Shown here piece after piece: positions 21,601 to 32,471 of a DNA stretch of 64,000 nucleotides. Within the stretch, counting starts at the first letter, position 1; every line of letters starts with the position of its first letter. A model generated the notes under the pieces. The model worked only from the letters and a program-made list of their open reading frames with translations. It was not told the origin of the DNA and did not search any database. The translations under genes were made by a program, and so were the position numbers. Source of the stretch: Meconema thalassinum (lineage: Eukaryota; Arthropoda; Insecta; Orthoptera; Tettigoniidae); NCBI GenBank assembly GCA_946902985.2, contig OX336389.2:281029527-281093526 (forward strand), in the 5' to 3' direction.

Positions 21601-23052
21601 TTAATTCACCTCAGGCTCTCTTATATCCATTGATCTGGCCATCCTGGGATCAATGATCTCAGGAAACAAGATTTTCTCGCAGCAGAATGTGAGTTACATA
21701 CGCATGTTTTGTCTCGAGAACTTTTCGTCCCTCTTTATTGTTTCTATGTGAATGTCCTTAGGCATCCATACCACAAAATAACATATCTCCCGCTGTGTTA
21801 TTTCCAACTGGCCCTGGATTTGGAAATAAAAATCATGTGAGTGTTAGAGAGTTAGCAATCTGTTCTCTTCTGAATGGCACTGTTCTTGATATTCTCTATG
21901 CTATATTTTTCGTTTACTGTCTGCCAAACAAAATCTCTTTAGCTTTTTGCAGGCTTCCAGTATGGTCATATTCCGTGCAGAATAAGGACTGTAGACTTCG
22001 AACTATAGCGTCGTCTCCTATTAATCCGTCTGGGGAGGCACCTAAGAACCCATAAGTTTTATGTACGAAAAGACCACATTCTTCGACTTTTCTACCGATT
22101 TCTCCTCTAAATTTCGTTTTGCAATTCGCTCATTATCACAGTCATACTGCATTGCTTTTGAGTGAAATTCGCCGTACAGAATGTCTTCTGCTACTGGAGC
22201 CCATTTCGAGGTAGGTTTCCTCTTGCATACATATCTAAAATTGGATGCCGTAAGTCTGTCATTTTTAGCTGTGTGCCACTTTTCGTTTTCCCTTTGACCC
22301 CTTGTTTACTTTTCCAGTTTTTGTATATGGCCATCACTAAGCGTTAGTTGCTTGATCTTCTCATCACTAAACTCTCTCAACAGTACCTGATCGAAATCCA
22401 ACTGCATTGATCGGGTTCCATAATCACGTGAGACAGTACGTTTAATTTCATTAGACTGTTGTCGAGACATTCTATTCCCTTCTCACGACGCAAATAAACT
22501 TTTTCGGCAAGCTGCTCTTCTTCTCTTTCAGCGGAGTGCAGTGCCCTTCTCTATTGTGGCAGTTTTTTTTTCTAAACTGATTTCATTGTTTTATAGTGCC
22601 AGGATGGCCCAAACTGAAAGTCCACCCCGGCAGCTTTTGTTTAATGAGTGAAGGAACCTCGTTTCCCTCGATTGATCTGATTACTCCCCGTGAATTTTGC
22701 AACAAGGGACATATAATTTTCGGCAGCATTGCTGGTAGTGTTTGATACTAGCTGGGAACTTTTTGCAATTAGGGGCTGCAAGCAAGAACGCATTAATTTG
22801 GTTGCAGTTAGCTGTTTGTCTTCACCTTGCCCGCTGGTAGTTCAAAAGTACTGTTTGCAGTCTATATGGATCCCAATCCAGTATTTCCGGAAACCAACTT
22901 TCCATTTTCACAATCGCTACGCCTTTATTTTTCCACACATCGCATTGTTTTCATTTGAAGTCGAACTTGCTTCTCTGAAAAAAGTTGACACTGAATATTT
23001 CGTGATCTTGTACTCCTACACTTATGTATTAGAAGTAAAAAACAAACTACAC

Positions 23053-23145
23053 CCGTGGCGCGACAGCCCATGAAGGGCCTAGGCCTACCAAGCAACCGCT
23101 GCGCTGTTTAGCCATGTAGCCTGCAGATTGCGGGGTGACGTTTAG
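23053..23145 (-). repeat. SINE family 6, 3' fragment
   Basis: The complement matches 5140-5240 of the family 6 SINE ('gcgtcaccccatagcctgc', 'gggcgtaggcccttcat'). Confidence 0.75.
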
Positions 23146-23254
23146 TCATCAAACTTGTAGGCTACAGGTAAAATATATGTGAAATCATAACTGCTCAGTG
23201 CATTACAGATTCTTTAATGCAAGCGTTAAGAAAGAAATAATTTCAAATATAAAC

Positions 23255-24730
23255 TACACACATCAAAAAAAGTTTTGCATCACCTCGGTTCCAAGAGTTC
23301 CGGAACCTTTAAATACAAAGGGAATAGAGATCAACACAAACAACATTTCAGCTCGTTTTATTGCTCATGAGACCCACACATTGCATGTTGTACCATCATA
23401 GTTCATACAGCTAGACTTTCAGCATTTGTGGTCCAGATTGCAGTACACACCACTACCTCTAATACCCAGTAGCACGTCCTCTTGCATTGATGCATGCCTG
23501 TATTCGTCGTGGCATACTATCCACAAGTTCATCAAGACACTGTTGGTCCAAATTGTCCCACTCCTCAACGACAATTCGGCGTAAATCTCTCAGAGTGGTT
23601 GGTGGGTCAAGACGTCCATAAACAGCCCTTTTCAACATATCCCAGGCATGTTCGATAGGGTTCATGTCTGGCGAACATGCTGGCCACTGTAGTCGAGCGA
23701 TGTCGTTATCTTGAAGGAACGCATTCACAAGATGTGCACGATGAGGTCGAGAATTGTCGTCCATGAAGACAAATGCCTCTCCAATATTCTGCCGATATGG
23801 GTGCACTATGGGTCGGAGGATGTCATTCAGGTATCGTAAAGCCGTTTCGGAGCCTTCCATGACCACCAGTGGCGTACGTCGGCCCCACATAATGCCACCC
23901 CAAAACATCAGGGAACCACCACCTTGCTGCACTCGCTGGACAGTGTGTCTAAGACGTTCAGCCTGACCAGGGTGCCTCCAAACACGTCTCCGACGATTGT
24001 CTGGTTGAAGGCATATGCGACACTCATCGGTGAAGAGAACGTGATGCCAATTCTGTGGGGTCCATTCAGCATGTTGTTGGGCCCATCTGTACCGCGCTGC
24101 ATGGTGTCGGGGTTGCAAAGCTGGACCTCGCCATGGACGTCGGGAGTGAAGTTGCGCATCATGCAGCCTATTGCGCACAGTTTGAGTTGAAACACGACGT
24201 CCTGTGGCTGAACGAAACGCATTATTCAACATGGTGGCATTGCTGTCAGGGTTCCTCCGAGCGGCAATCCGTAAGTAGCGGTCATCCACTACAGTAGTAG
24301 CCCTTGGGCGGCCTGAGCGAGGCCTGTCATCGACAGTTCCTGTATCTCTGTACCTCCTCCATGTCCGAACAACATCGCTTTGGTTCACTCTGAGACGCCT
24401 GGAAACTTCCCTTGTTGAGAGCCCTTCTTGACACAAAGTAACAATGCGGACGCGATCGAACTGCGGTATTGACCTTCTAGGCATGGTAGAACTACAGACA
24501 ACATGAGCAGCGTACCTTCGTCCTGGTGGAATGACTGGAACTGATCGGCTGTCGTACCCCCTCCGTCTAATAGGCCCTGCTCATGCATGGTTGTTTACAT
24601 CTTTGAGCAGTTTTAGTGACATCTATGAACAGTCAAAGGGACTGTATCTTTGATACAATATACACAGTCAACGTCTATATGCCGGAGATCTGGGAACCGA
24701 GGTGATGCAAAACTTTTTTTGATGTGTGTA
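23255..24730 (-). mobile_element. Intact Tc1/mariner-superfamily transposon
   Basis: The 36-bp terminal inverted repeats are perfect (23257-23292 and 24693-24728; core aagttttgcatcacctcgg), flanked by TA at 23255-23256 and 24729-24730. The single gene inside is uninterrupted. Perfect ends plus an intact frame indicate a recent insertion that may still be active. It lies within the decayed YqaJ gene of the TTAA element, so it is younger than that element. Confidence 0.97.
23459..24484 (-). CDS. Tc1-like DD34E transposase (intact)
   Basis: A 341-residue protein, normal Tc1 length. Start ATG at 24484 with 'MPRRSIPQFDRVRIV'. It has two N-terminal helix-turn-helix domains (about residues 10-50 and 65-110), with the GRPR-type linker at 57-61 ('RSGRPRAT'). 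The catalytic triad is Asp153 ('LFTDECR'), Asp243 ('FMDDNSRPH') and Glu278 ('NPIEHAWD'). Exactly 34 residues lie between the last two, so it is DD34E. A Gly-rich segment (188-198, 'GGGSLMFWGG') is typical. It binds the element's own ends and cuts and pastes at TA in the nucleus. No upstream insect promoter was identified. Nothing in the frame looks defective. Confidence 0.97.
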   Translation of the reverse strand: MPRRSIPQFDRVRIVTLCQEGLSTREVSRRLRVNQSDVVRTWRRYRDTGTVDDRPRSGRPRATTVVDDRYLRIAARRNPDSNATMLNNAFRSATGRRVSTQTVRNRLHDAQLHSRRPWRGPALQPRHHAARYRWAQQHAEWTPQNWHHVLFTDECRICLQPDNRRRRVWRHPGQAERLRHTVQRVQQGGGSLMFWGGIMWGRRTPLVVMEGSETALRYLNDILRPIVHPYRQNIGEAFVFMDDNSRPHRAHLVNAFLQDNDIARLQWPACSPDMNPIEHAWDMLKRAVYGRLDPPTTLRDLRRIVVEEWDNLDQQCLDELVDSMPRRIQACINARGRATGY

Positions 24731-24859
24731 GGAAAAAAAACTTACGGGTGTGTAGAGGTGGTTTTTTTTAGGGCCTGGCTTCCTTTGCTTGGTACTTAGT
24801 CGAAATCTCCCCTGGGATTTAGTGGAACGCCCTTGAATCGGTTTTGTTGGTGGCTCCAT

Positions 24860-25640
24860 TTTTCAACAAAAACGAAAAAATAACTCCACGTGATGGTTGT
24901 AATGCTCTCCACCAGTCGTAGTCTACCTATATGTACATGTATCTATTCTACCAGAAATACTGTCCGAAAAATAAAGTGCCGAAAATAGAACACCTAACGG
25001 GCATTAAAAAATAACTGTTGCAGGTAACACAAATTTAAAAAATGAAATTAAAGAGATCGATGAATTAAAAACAAGACGTCGTAACTAGAACTGGTAAAAT
25101 ATTAAAGGATCACTCAGAAATATCCAGACCTTGACAATAATTCAGAACTAACCAGCACAGTCATTCGCAACATTGCACTAGATGCTCGGGAATTCGATAC
25201 CGCCAGGTAAGGTCATCGCTCTCTCAAATCAATGGAGCTCCACTCCCCACCCACCACGCTCTACATGACCTTGTTCTACTGCCGCGCCTTTTATTGCAAA
25301 TAGAGTAACACTTTTATTCACAAACTTCCCAAAGTGATCCCGACCATTCTATTCAACCGATTTAGGTTTTCGATACGGCTTTGGAATCAGTGAGCAAAAC
25401 TCAACTTACGTATTACCCGCTTTTTTCGAATTTTAATCAGATATTTGAAAAACAAACAGCAACTTTTCTGTTTTTTTAAATTAGAAAGTAAGCAATGAAT
25501 TAATATCAATTCTGCTACTAGACAGAGTACATAGCAGTTTTCAGATCGCAGATCGGAGCTCCCCTTCGATAAATAAGTAAATAAGTAAATTCAGCTTCGC
25601 TTGTGCTGCCATCTGTTGAAATATTTCCTTACCAAAGTGT
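24860..25640. other. 5' noncoding part of the TTAA element
   Basis: AT-rich. 25520-25560 pairs imperfectly with 19788-19822 as a subterminal inverted repeat. Confidence 0.45.
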
Positions 25641-25961
25641 CGGGACATTTAGCCTTAAGTCCTCGGGCGCCTACTCCATTCCTTTTCCAAATACAGTTAC
25701 ACACCCTACTACTCATCACATTAATACAGGTTATCAGACAAGCTCAACACACACTCATCTACACGGGACTGATGACCAAGATGTCCCAAGCCCCTTAAAT
25801 GAATTATTAATGACAACAACAAAAACCTCTTCCTCCTAAGTATATTTATTTGTTTTTAACGTGGTTTTCCATCTCATTTCCACTTTTATTCAAATTTGCA
25901 TTTTTATAAGCTGTCCATTCCTGATTGTGCTTACTCCAAGAAATATTGTAATTGTTGATTC

Positions 25962-26350
25962 AGTTAGGGGCTTTGCGACATCGTGGTCATGTAGCTCCGT
26001 GTACTTAGGTGTGCATGGAATCTGTCTTATAATCTGAATCATTGTGGTGGCTGTACTAATGTGTGTACTGTATTTGTAATTGGGGCTTGGGTTTGAGTAG
26101 GAGGCGGCCGTGGCCTTAATTCAGGTAGCATCCCGGCATTCGCTTGGAGTAGAAGTGGCAACCACGGAAAACCACTTCTAGGATGGCTGTGGTAGGAATG
26201 GAGCCCACCTCTTCTCAGTTCTGCCTCACCAGGTTGAGTGTATCCCGTTCCAGCCCTCAGACCAGAATTACATTTCTTGGCAGATCCGGGAATCGAAGCC
26301 GGACCTCAGGGGTGATAGCTAGGATTGTTAGCCACTGTGCCACGTTGTGA
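25962..26350 (-). repeat. SINE family 5 (minus, near full length)
   Basis: It runs from the tail 'gctttgcgacatcgtggtc' through 'gcatcccggcattcgcttgg' to the complement of the head ('cgggaatcgaagccgg' at about 26288). It is head to head with the plus copy at 26532. Confidence 0.9.
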
Positions 26351-26531
26351 TCTACTCCAAGAAGTGAAGTCAAAAGACAAGAAGTAAATAAGTAAATAAA
26401 TAAAACACCGTAAAAGTAAATGGTATGCTTTATGATTCGTTTTCTATCATTCCTTACTTTTCAAAATTGTTCTGTGTTCCAAGGTACCTGAAATATACTG
26501 TAACTATCCTGAAACGTAAGAGTTCTAAGTG
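26351..26531. other. Spacer between two SINEs
   Basis: A short (AAAT)n run at 26384-26405; otherwise nothing. Confidence 0.4.
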
Positions 26532-26912
26532 ACCACCACATAGTGTAGAGGCTAGCATTCTCGGCTGTCGCCCCGGAAGTCCGAGTTCGATTCCCGGCTC
26601 TGCCAAGAAATTTTTAATTCCGATCTGAGGGCTGGAACGGGGCACATTCAGCCTCGTAAAGCAAAACTTAGAAGAGGTGGGTTCCATTCCCATCTCAGCC
26701 ATCCTGGAAGTGGTTTTCCGAGGTTTCCCACTCCTACTCCAGACAAATGCTGGGATGGTCCCTAGCTTAAGGCCCTCCTTCCCAATCCTCACCTGAACTA
26801 CAAATACACAGTAATACAGCCATCACAGTAACACAGGTTATCAGACAAATTACACACACACCCAAGTACACGGGTCTACTTGACCGCGATGTCGCAATCA
26901 ACAACAACAAGA
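26532..26912 (+). repeat. SINE family 5 (plus, full length)
   Basis: The best full-length copy: head with A-box-like 'tagtgtagaggctagcattc' and B box 'gagttcgattcccgg', the body 'tggttttccgaggtttccc', and the tail 'ggttatcagacaaatta', ending in AACAACAAC. Confidence 0.92.
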
Positions 26913-27099
26913 GTTCCAAGCAACACCCTCAGAGGTGACAGCTTGGAATGTCACTAAAAATAATTATCCTAAGGGGTTTTGAGAAGAAATAATTTGGCAA
27001 TAGGCTAACCATTACTAAAGTTATTTTTACTTCCTTTTTGTCGTGTGGCTTCCTGGAAAGCCGAGTGCAGGTCTGTCTAGTGGGCACCCGTGGGTCACC

Positions 27100-27330
27100 A
27101 GCACGTTCTAATGAGAATGAAATGATGATGGAGTGGGCAAAGATGTGGAAGGAGACAGCCATGGCCTGTCAGAAGGTACCATCCCAGCATTTGCCTGGAG
27201 TTGAAAATGGAAAACAATTTCAAGGACGGCTGACGGTGGGGCTCGAACCCACGTCTACCGAGTCCACAGAGAGCTTGGCCCCATGACCTAGCGCTGCGCT
27301 GTAGCGAGCGTAGTTACCGCTGTCGGTGTT
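27100..27330 (-). repeat. SINE family 7 (minus)
   Basis: This is the reverse complement of 46208-46430. It has the B-box complement 'ggctcgaacccacgtct' and the head 'ctagcgctgcgctgtagcga'. It ends right beside the target duplication of the family 3 SINE. Confidence 0.85.
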
Positions 27331-27352
27331 ACTTTTACTGATTACATTATAT

Positions 27353-27677
27353 GAAAATCCACAGCCTGCTTCCAGTCTACGACCGGGTCAGGAATGGAAT
27401 GAATGAAGCCCCCATCTAGCGGCGAGGATATGAACTGTGCCGGCTGCCGAGGCCTGACGCACTCCTCTGGGGCAATGATTAAATGATTGACAGATGAAAG
27501 GAAATGATAGTGGAGAGTGTTGCTGGAATGAAATTTTGACAGGGAAAACCGGAGTACCCGGAGAAAAACCTGTCTGCCTCCGTTCTGTCCAGCACAGATC
27601 TCACATGGAGTGACCGGGATTTGAACCACGGACCCAGCGGTGAGAGGCCGGCGTGCTGCCGCCTAAGCCACGGAGGC
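27353..27677 (-). repeat. SINE family 3
   Basis: Nearly identical to the copies at 9338 and 44660. Flanked by an 18-bp duplication, ttactgattacattatat, at 27335-27352 and 27678-27695. Confidence 0.96.
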
Positions 27678-27798
27678 TTACTGATTACATTATATTGTTG
27701 GTTATTTATGGTTTAACATCCGTTTTAATTGCTGTGGCTAACGAGGCGATATATCAACACATAGGGCATAAAAGTGTTCCATTCAACCTCGTCCCCCC

Positions 27799-28505
27799 CC
27801 CCAGGGGCTCATGACTAGTGGGACGCGGGTTGGCGACCACAGGGCTCCAGCTGAGTTCGGCATTACTTCCACTTACTTGTGCCGGAATCCTTTCTGTCAT
27901 CTTTCCTATCGACCTCCCTTGGTCAACTCTTGTTCTTTTCCGACCCCGACGGTATTATGGTATCCGAGGTTTAGGGAGTCTTTCACTTTCCCGCCTTAAT
28001 TGGCCCTTGTCTCATCTTTCCTGGTACCCTCATTCTTCGAGGGATCAGCCTTCTTTTTCTTCTTATGATATCTCCTGCCTTCTGCTCAAGGCCCTTATGG
28101 ATGCAGGGTGTGAGTAGCCCCACAACTTCTGGTGCACCCTCGATAGTGCAACACCCTCAAGGGCTCACGGCTGGTGAGTTCGGGAGTTGGCGACCCCGAG
28201 GGATTCCTGAGCTGGGTCGGGTTCCCCCCCCCCCTTTTTCCATTGCCTCTGGGGCGGACCGTCTCCTCTTTCACTTTCCTATCTGCCTTTCATGGCTCTC
28301 CTTCCTTCCAAGTCCCTCAATCCTCATTCTTCGAGAGTTGAGGGCGTTTCTTTTCCTTCTGTCCTTTATTTGCCTTATTCTCCTATTGTTTTCCATTTCT
28401 TCTTCTAGTATATACGTTAGTAGTTAGTTTTAGTTATAATTTACTTTTTCATTATGGGCCGATAACCTAGATGTTAGGCCCCTTAAAACAACAATTATCA
28501 TCATA
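27799..28505 (+). repeat. Tandemly duplicated LINE-type 3' tail
   Basis: Two related units (27799-28145 and 28146-28505) share 'gggctcatgactagtgggacg'-like starts, 'gttggcgacc' and 'cctcattcttcgag'. The second ends with 'gggccgataacctagatg' and 'ttaggccccttaaaacaac', a tail I associate with insect non-LTR retrotransposons. No reverse transcriptase is attached. A short frame at 28065-28427 is low complexity and not convincing. Confidence 0.6.
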
Positions 28506-29100
28506 ATTCAACCTCGTTTTACTAGATATAGAATTTTCTTAAGTCTCCGTAGTTCCCGGGGATCAAACGGTTTTTTTATTATCGAAGTCAGTTAGGGTTC
28601 ACGTGTCCCGAACATAAAGGATCGTTTATAATGGTTAATTTTATTTGGGGCTAGTAGCCTATAAGAATAAGAATAAGATAAGGTATCATCCTAGAATTTT
28701 CCTGGAGTGAGTGTGGAAAAACCCATAGTATCACCACGCAGCACTGCCGCTCAAAATTAAATCACTCAACCTTAAATTGAGGGGTTTGGCAGTAAATGAT
28801 AAGGAGTGAGTTATTACATGAATACAGCGGTCTACCTATTCCACCAAAAAACTTCGTAGTTTCCTCAATGCCAACTGTATGCAGGGTTTAGACTTACGTA
28901 CTCCAGTGTAATATTGACCTGCTTCTCGCATGTGAATAATGGTAAGGGACTTTTAGATGGCTGACAGTAGTAGGCAGTTGCCACTGACTCTGTTAGAGAT
29001 CCGGGTTATGTTCCTGGTTATGGTGACACCCCAAAATTATAATTATACTGAAAATGTGCGTTATTTTACAACTAAATAATGTTGTGCTAAACGTTTATTT
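28506..29100. other. Unassigned sequence
   Basis: Nothing firm. 28680-28740 has a weak SINE-like 'aaggtatcatcctagaattt' block. Confidence 0.35.
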
Positions 29101-29471
29101 GCTGACAGTGACTCCCGTCCCAAAGATTCTAGGTTCGATTCCCGGCTCTGCCAAGATATTTAGTTCTGGTCTAAGGGCTGAAACGGGGTTCACTCAGCCT
29201 TGTGAGGAAAACTGAGAGGAGATAGGTTTGATTTCCACCTTCATCGTCCTACAAGTAGATTACCGTGGTTTCCCACTTCTACTCAGGCAAATACCGGGAT
29301 GGTTTCTAACGTAAGGCCACGGCTGCCTCCTTACCATTCTTAGATTCAATTAAAAATACACATACAATTACAGACACCACAATAAAAAGGATTATCAAAT
29401 TCTATATACATACACCCAAAGTACACGGGGCTGAAATAATCACAATGTACAAGCTCCTAAAATAAAACAAC
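29101..29471 (+). repeat. SINE family 5 (plus)
   Basis: B box 'ggttcgattcccggctctgcc', the body 'gtggtttcccacttctactc' and the tail 'acacccaaagtacacggggc', ending AACAACAAC. Confidence 0.9.
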
Positions 29472-29545
29472 AACTGATAGTAAGAAGTAAATATCACCGC
29501 AGGGTGGTTTGTGATTCGCTTCATTGTTGAAATATTAAAATAGAC

Positions 29546-30537
29546 TTTATGTTCGACCCTGACTATTATGTGTCAGAAAACTGTATCATAATGAGGCTCA
29601 TTATAACATTATTTTTCATTATGAAACAGTTTCTCCCACCAATCAGAGCTCTAGAAACAGTTGTGTGACCAATTAGGTAAGGATACCAACGCGCATGCGC
29701 TCAAAATCCAACATGTCTATATAAATTACCGAAAGTGTACCGTCCATATGTTCGCGTAAATAAACTGGTGAATATGAGACAAGAAATAGCACTGTACCTT
29801 AATACCCCCAAATCCAATTTCTACACAGAGCGTTGTTTTGAAACGACTTCGGTGACAGTTTTACTGAATACTGGTGCACAATCTGAACATATGGCATTGA
29901 AGCACACAGAGCGCATGCGTCGGTTGGCCAGAGAGCTTGGGAAACAGAGATATACTACCCAGCGCAGCACCCGATCACAACCTTCTAGTGACTGAACAGA
30001 TATTTATGAATATTTATGTTAAAACATATAATAAAGTTATAATTATCGTCGAACATAAACAGTCGTATGCAACTCGCCTATAATGTTTTTTTTTTATATA
30101 TTTTTTTAGCGTATGGCTTTTAGTGCCGGGAGTGTCCGAGGACATGTTCGGTTCGCCAGGTTTGTAGCTGCTTCGAGACGGACACCCAATGGGTAAGCTA
30201 CAAGTACCGTTGGGGAGGAAAGTTGGAATGTAAGGACGAGGAGTTGGAAGGTAGCGGCTGTGGCCTATAGTTAGGGACCAACCCCGGCATTTGCCTGGAA
30301 GGAAGATGGGAAACCACCGAAGACCATCTTCAAGGTTGCCGGCGGGGGGATTCGAACCTCCTCGCCTCCCGGATGTGAGCGACTGTCAACAGTCATGCCG
30401 TAACGACCACGGCTAACTCACCCGGTATAATGGTAATTAAGACACTCGTATGGAAATTATAAAACTCGCATACGCTCGTTTTATAAACATACCCGTGTCT
30501 TAATTATAGCCATTATAGGCTCGTTGCATAATGTACT
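29546..30537 (+). repeat. Palindrome-ended repeat, copy 1 (interrupted by SINE family 4)
   Basis: It starts tttatgttcgac (29546-29557), has 'gtttctcccaccaatcagag' at 29629 and 'cgtcgaacataaacagtcgt' at 30048. It then enters a palindrome that the SINE at 30086-30425 splits. The arms are atgcaactcgcctataatg (30068-30085 side) and cattataggctcgttgcat (to about 30530). An 86-codon frame at 29735-29995 lies inside and is unrecognised. Other copies are at 43824-44276 and 49954-50430. Confidence 0.8.
30086..30425 (-). repeat. SINE family 4 inside the palindrome
   Basis: The tRNA-like head complement lies at 30345-30425 ('ggggattcgaacctcctcgc'). The 3' part 'gtgccgggagtgtccgagg' is followed by a T-rich end. 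A 7-bp duplication, tataatg, flanks it (30079-30085, 30426-30432). The uninterrupted site is visible in the copy at 44190-44270. Confidence 0.9.
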
Positions 30538-30559
30538 CGTGTCATACCAACTGGGAAGC

Positions 30560-31250
30560 CAGGATAAAATACAAGATAGTGATGAAGACTGATGGATTAT
30601 GGAAAACATGAGTGTAAACATTGTTAAGTATTACCTCACTGCATTACTTTAAAAAGCCGCTTGCTCAGGCCATGAGAGATGAGTTAGTGACGGCATCGGC
30701 GTGGAGGCATTGATTTGGCGGAAGCCAGATAATCCCAGCGGGCGATTGCCTGACGACCGAAGATCTAGCATTGAGGTCGTCGGACGCAGGTTGATCAAGG
30801 TAGGGGCACGGAAATGATTTGGTAATTTAGAGCACAACCGTCAGTAAAGCTGAGGAAACAGGTGAGAACCAGATTTCTAAAATTTTATTTCGGGATTAAA
30901 TTATAATCCACCTTAAGCCATAGATCCACGGTTCCTATAACTTGCAAACCATAATAACTTGGGCGTTAAGCTTTCAAGCTCTTTCATTGGTGAGTGTTCC
31001 CGGATTCATATAGTCACGTCCTATTCCCGTACCTTTCCTTGTATAGCATGAGCTGTATAGTAATCCTGATTAGAAGCTGTTGGTAAGGACACGATGACGA
31101 CCCTGGTGCATAATCTTGCAGAATCCCTGACTGGCTTATGGTGGGGACACAAGTACGTCTGCACTAATATGAAAATATTGATTATTTGAGTCAGTGAATG
31201 TTGTGAAAAATATTGTACTGACACAGTAGCCTACTTACTGTCAATAAAAG
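30560..31250. other. Unassigned sequence
   Basis: Short frames on the minus strand (30649-30837, 31021-31224) match nothing I recognise. Confidence 0.35.
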
Positions 31251-31254
31251 TAAA

Positions 31255-32110
31255 TATTTATATATTTTTAAAATTAAAATTGTTTTTTCTATTTTTCTCG
31301 AAATGCGATGCATGTCCTTATCACTATTTGCTACCGAATCCTTCAAAATGTATAGTTTCGTTTGAATTTCAAGTTCTAAAATTTTATTTTGAACAAAATG
31401 TTAAATTTTGAATTTCAAGTTTTGATTATAAGTCTATAAACTATATTATGAATTTTAATTTTGTATTTTGATTTTAAAATAAAGTTTTGAAATGTAATAA
31501 CGAATTTTTAATTTTTAATTTTTAATTTTTAATTTTTAATTTTTAATTTTTAATTTTTAATTTTTAATTTTTAATTTTTAATTTTTAATTTTTAATTTTT
31601 AATTTTTAATTTTTAATTTGCAATTTCTAATTTGCAAGCTCTAATTTTTCATGTGTGATTTTTAATTTCTAATTTTTAATGTTCAATTTAAAATTCTTAA
31701 TGTTTAATTTTTAATGTTTATTTTTTATTTTTTAATGTTTAATTTTTTATTTCTAATTTTTAATGGATAATTTTATTAATTTCTAAATTATAATGTTAAA
31801 TGTTTAATTTTTAACTTTTAATTTCTAATGTTTATTTTAAAATTTCTTTGTTTTAATTTTAAATTTTTAATTTCTAATGTTTAATTTTTAATTTCTATTT
31901 TATTTTTAATGTTTAATTTTTAAATTGTTTAATTTTTAATTTTTAATTTTAAATTCTAAATTTTGAAATTTTTTGATTAAAAAAAAATTTGAAATCCTTT
32001 TGAAATTTATGAAATTTTTCGATTTTTTTAAATTTTTTAAATTTAGAAATTTAGAATTTTTAGAATTTTTTATGTTTAATGTTTCCTTTTTATATTTTTT
32101 AAGAAGTACT
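31255..32110. repeat. TTTTTAA heptamer satellite and decayed flanks
   Basis: 31499-31617 is an almost perfect array of the 7-mer TTTTTAA (about 16 copies). On both sides the same unit decays into 'aatttctaat', 'aatgtttaat' and 'gaaattt' variants from about 31370 to 32090. A 65-codon Phe/Lys-rich frame inside is an artefact. Confidence 0.92.
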
Positions 32111-32365
32111 TTTTGTATTCAAATATTTTACAATCCCTCACGCAACATGCATCAGCGCGCTTGGCTATGAAAGTGGTCGATCCTCAGCCTCTGTACCTGC
32201 ATTTATTTCGTATCGCGGACAGGGTAGTTGCTGACGGATTAAGAATTGTTAAAAAGTAGGCGAGGTAATACATCACGAAAGATTAAATTTTACGTACTGA
32301 TATCTACTGTAATTTCCAAAATCAATGCCACTAACGAGAACCGATCCATCTTTGCCCATTGGCCT

Positions 32366-32471
32366 ACAGTGGTTCATGTAGCTTTAATATAGTGCACATT
32401 GTGGAGCAGTTAATGGGGCACATCATTCTCTTTTCCTCAGCCACTTGAATTGTAAGCCACTGCAGCTGGCA
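32366..32471 (+). repeat. 106-bp repeat also carried in a hairpin insertion
   Basis: The segment 'gtggttcatgtagcttta'...'ccactgcagc' recurs almost identically at 34675-34780, inside the loop of the hairpin-ended insertion at 34370-34830. Confidence 0.85.

Larger units (their letters stand above)
21601..24859 (-). pseudogene. Transposase plus YqaJ-type exonuclease, decayed, split by Tc1
   Basis: The minus-strand gene begins ATG at 24859 ('MEPPTKPIQGRSTKSQGR') and is interrupted after 40-odd codons by the Tc1 insertion (23255-24730) and a SINE fragment (23053-23145). It then continues in broken frames: 'NAAENYMSLVAKFTGSNQ' (about 22670-22730), 'YARGNLPRNGLQ' region (about 22210-22330), and 'GFLGASPDGLIGDDAIV' (about 22000-22055). 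The last is the signature of the YqaJ/lambda-exonuclease-like nuclease fold. Last is 'FYFQIQGQLEITQREIC' (about 21780-21830), with a stop at 21601. YqaJ nucleases chew double-stranded DNA. In insects such a domain is found fused behind a transposase-like domain carrying a 'NxAExYNSVIAK'-like motif. Many frameshifts and stops make it inactive. Confidence 0.75.
19693..25654 (-). mobile_element. 5.96-kb TTAA-flanked transposon with YqaJ-nuclease gene (Kolobok-like?)
   Basis: The perfect 14-bp ends GGCTAAATGTCCCG (19693-19706) and its complement (25641-25654) are flanked by TTAA (19689-19692, 25655-25658). Degenerate inverted similarity continues inward, for example 'gcgatctgaaaaccactatgta' at about 19798 against the complement of 25527-25560. 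The interior has a decayed transposase/YqaJ gene on the minus strand (21601-24859), an intact Tc1 element (23255-24730) and SINE copies. TTAA duplications are made by piggyBac, Kolobok and some Sola elements. No piggyBac motif was seen in the coding remnants, so a Kolobok-type element is my preferred inference. Confidence 0.8.
19520..25830 (+). repeat. SINE family 8 split by a 5.96-kb TTAA element
   Basis: The head half (19520-19692: B-box-like 'gtttgaatcccgg', then 'ggatagtaccttacttaa') and tail half (25659-25830: 'aatacaggttatcagacaag', 'cacgggactgatgaccaag') flank the element, both in plus orientation. The copy at 39960-40240 shows the same order uninterrupted. Confidence 0.85.
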
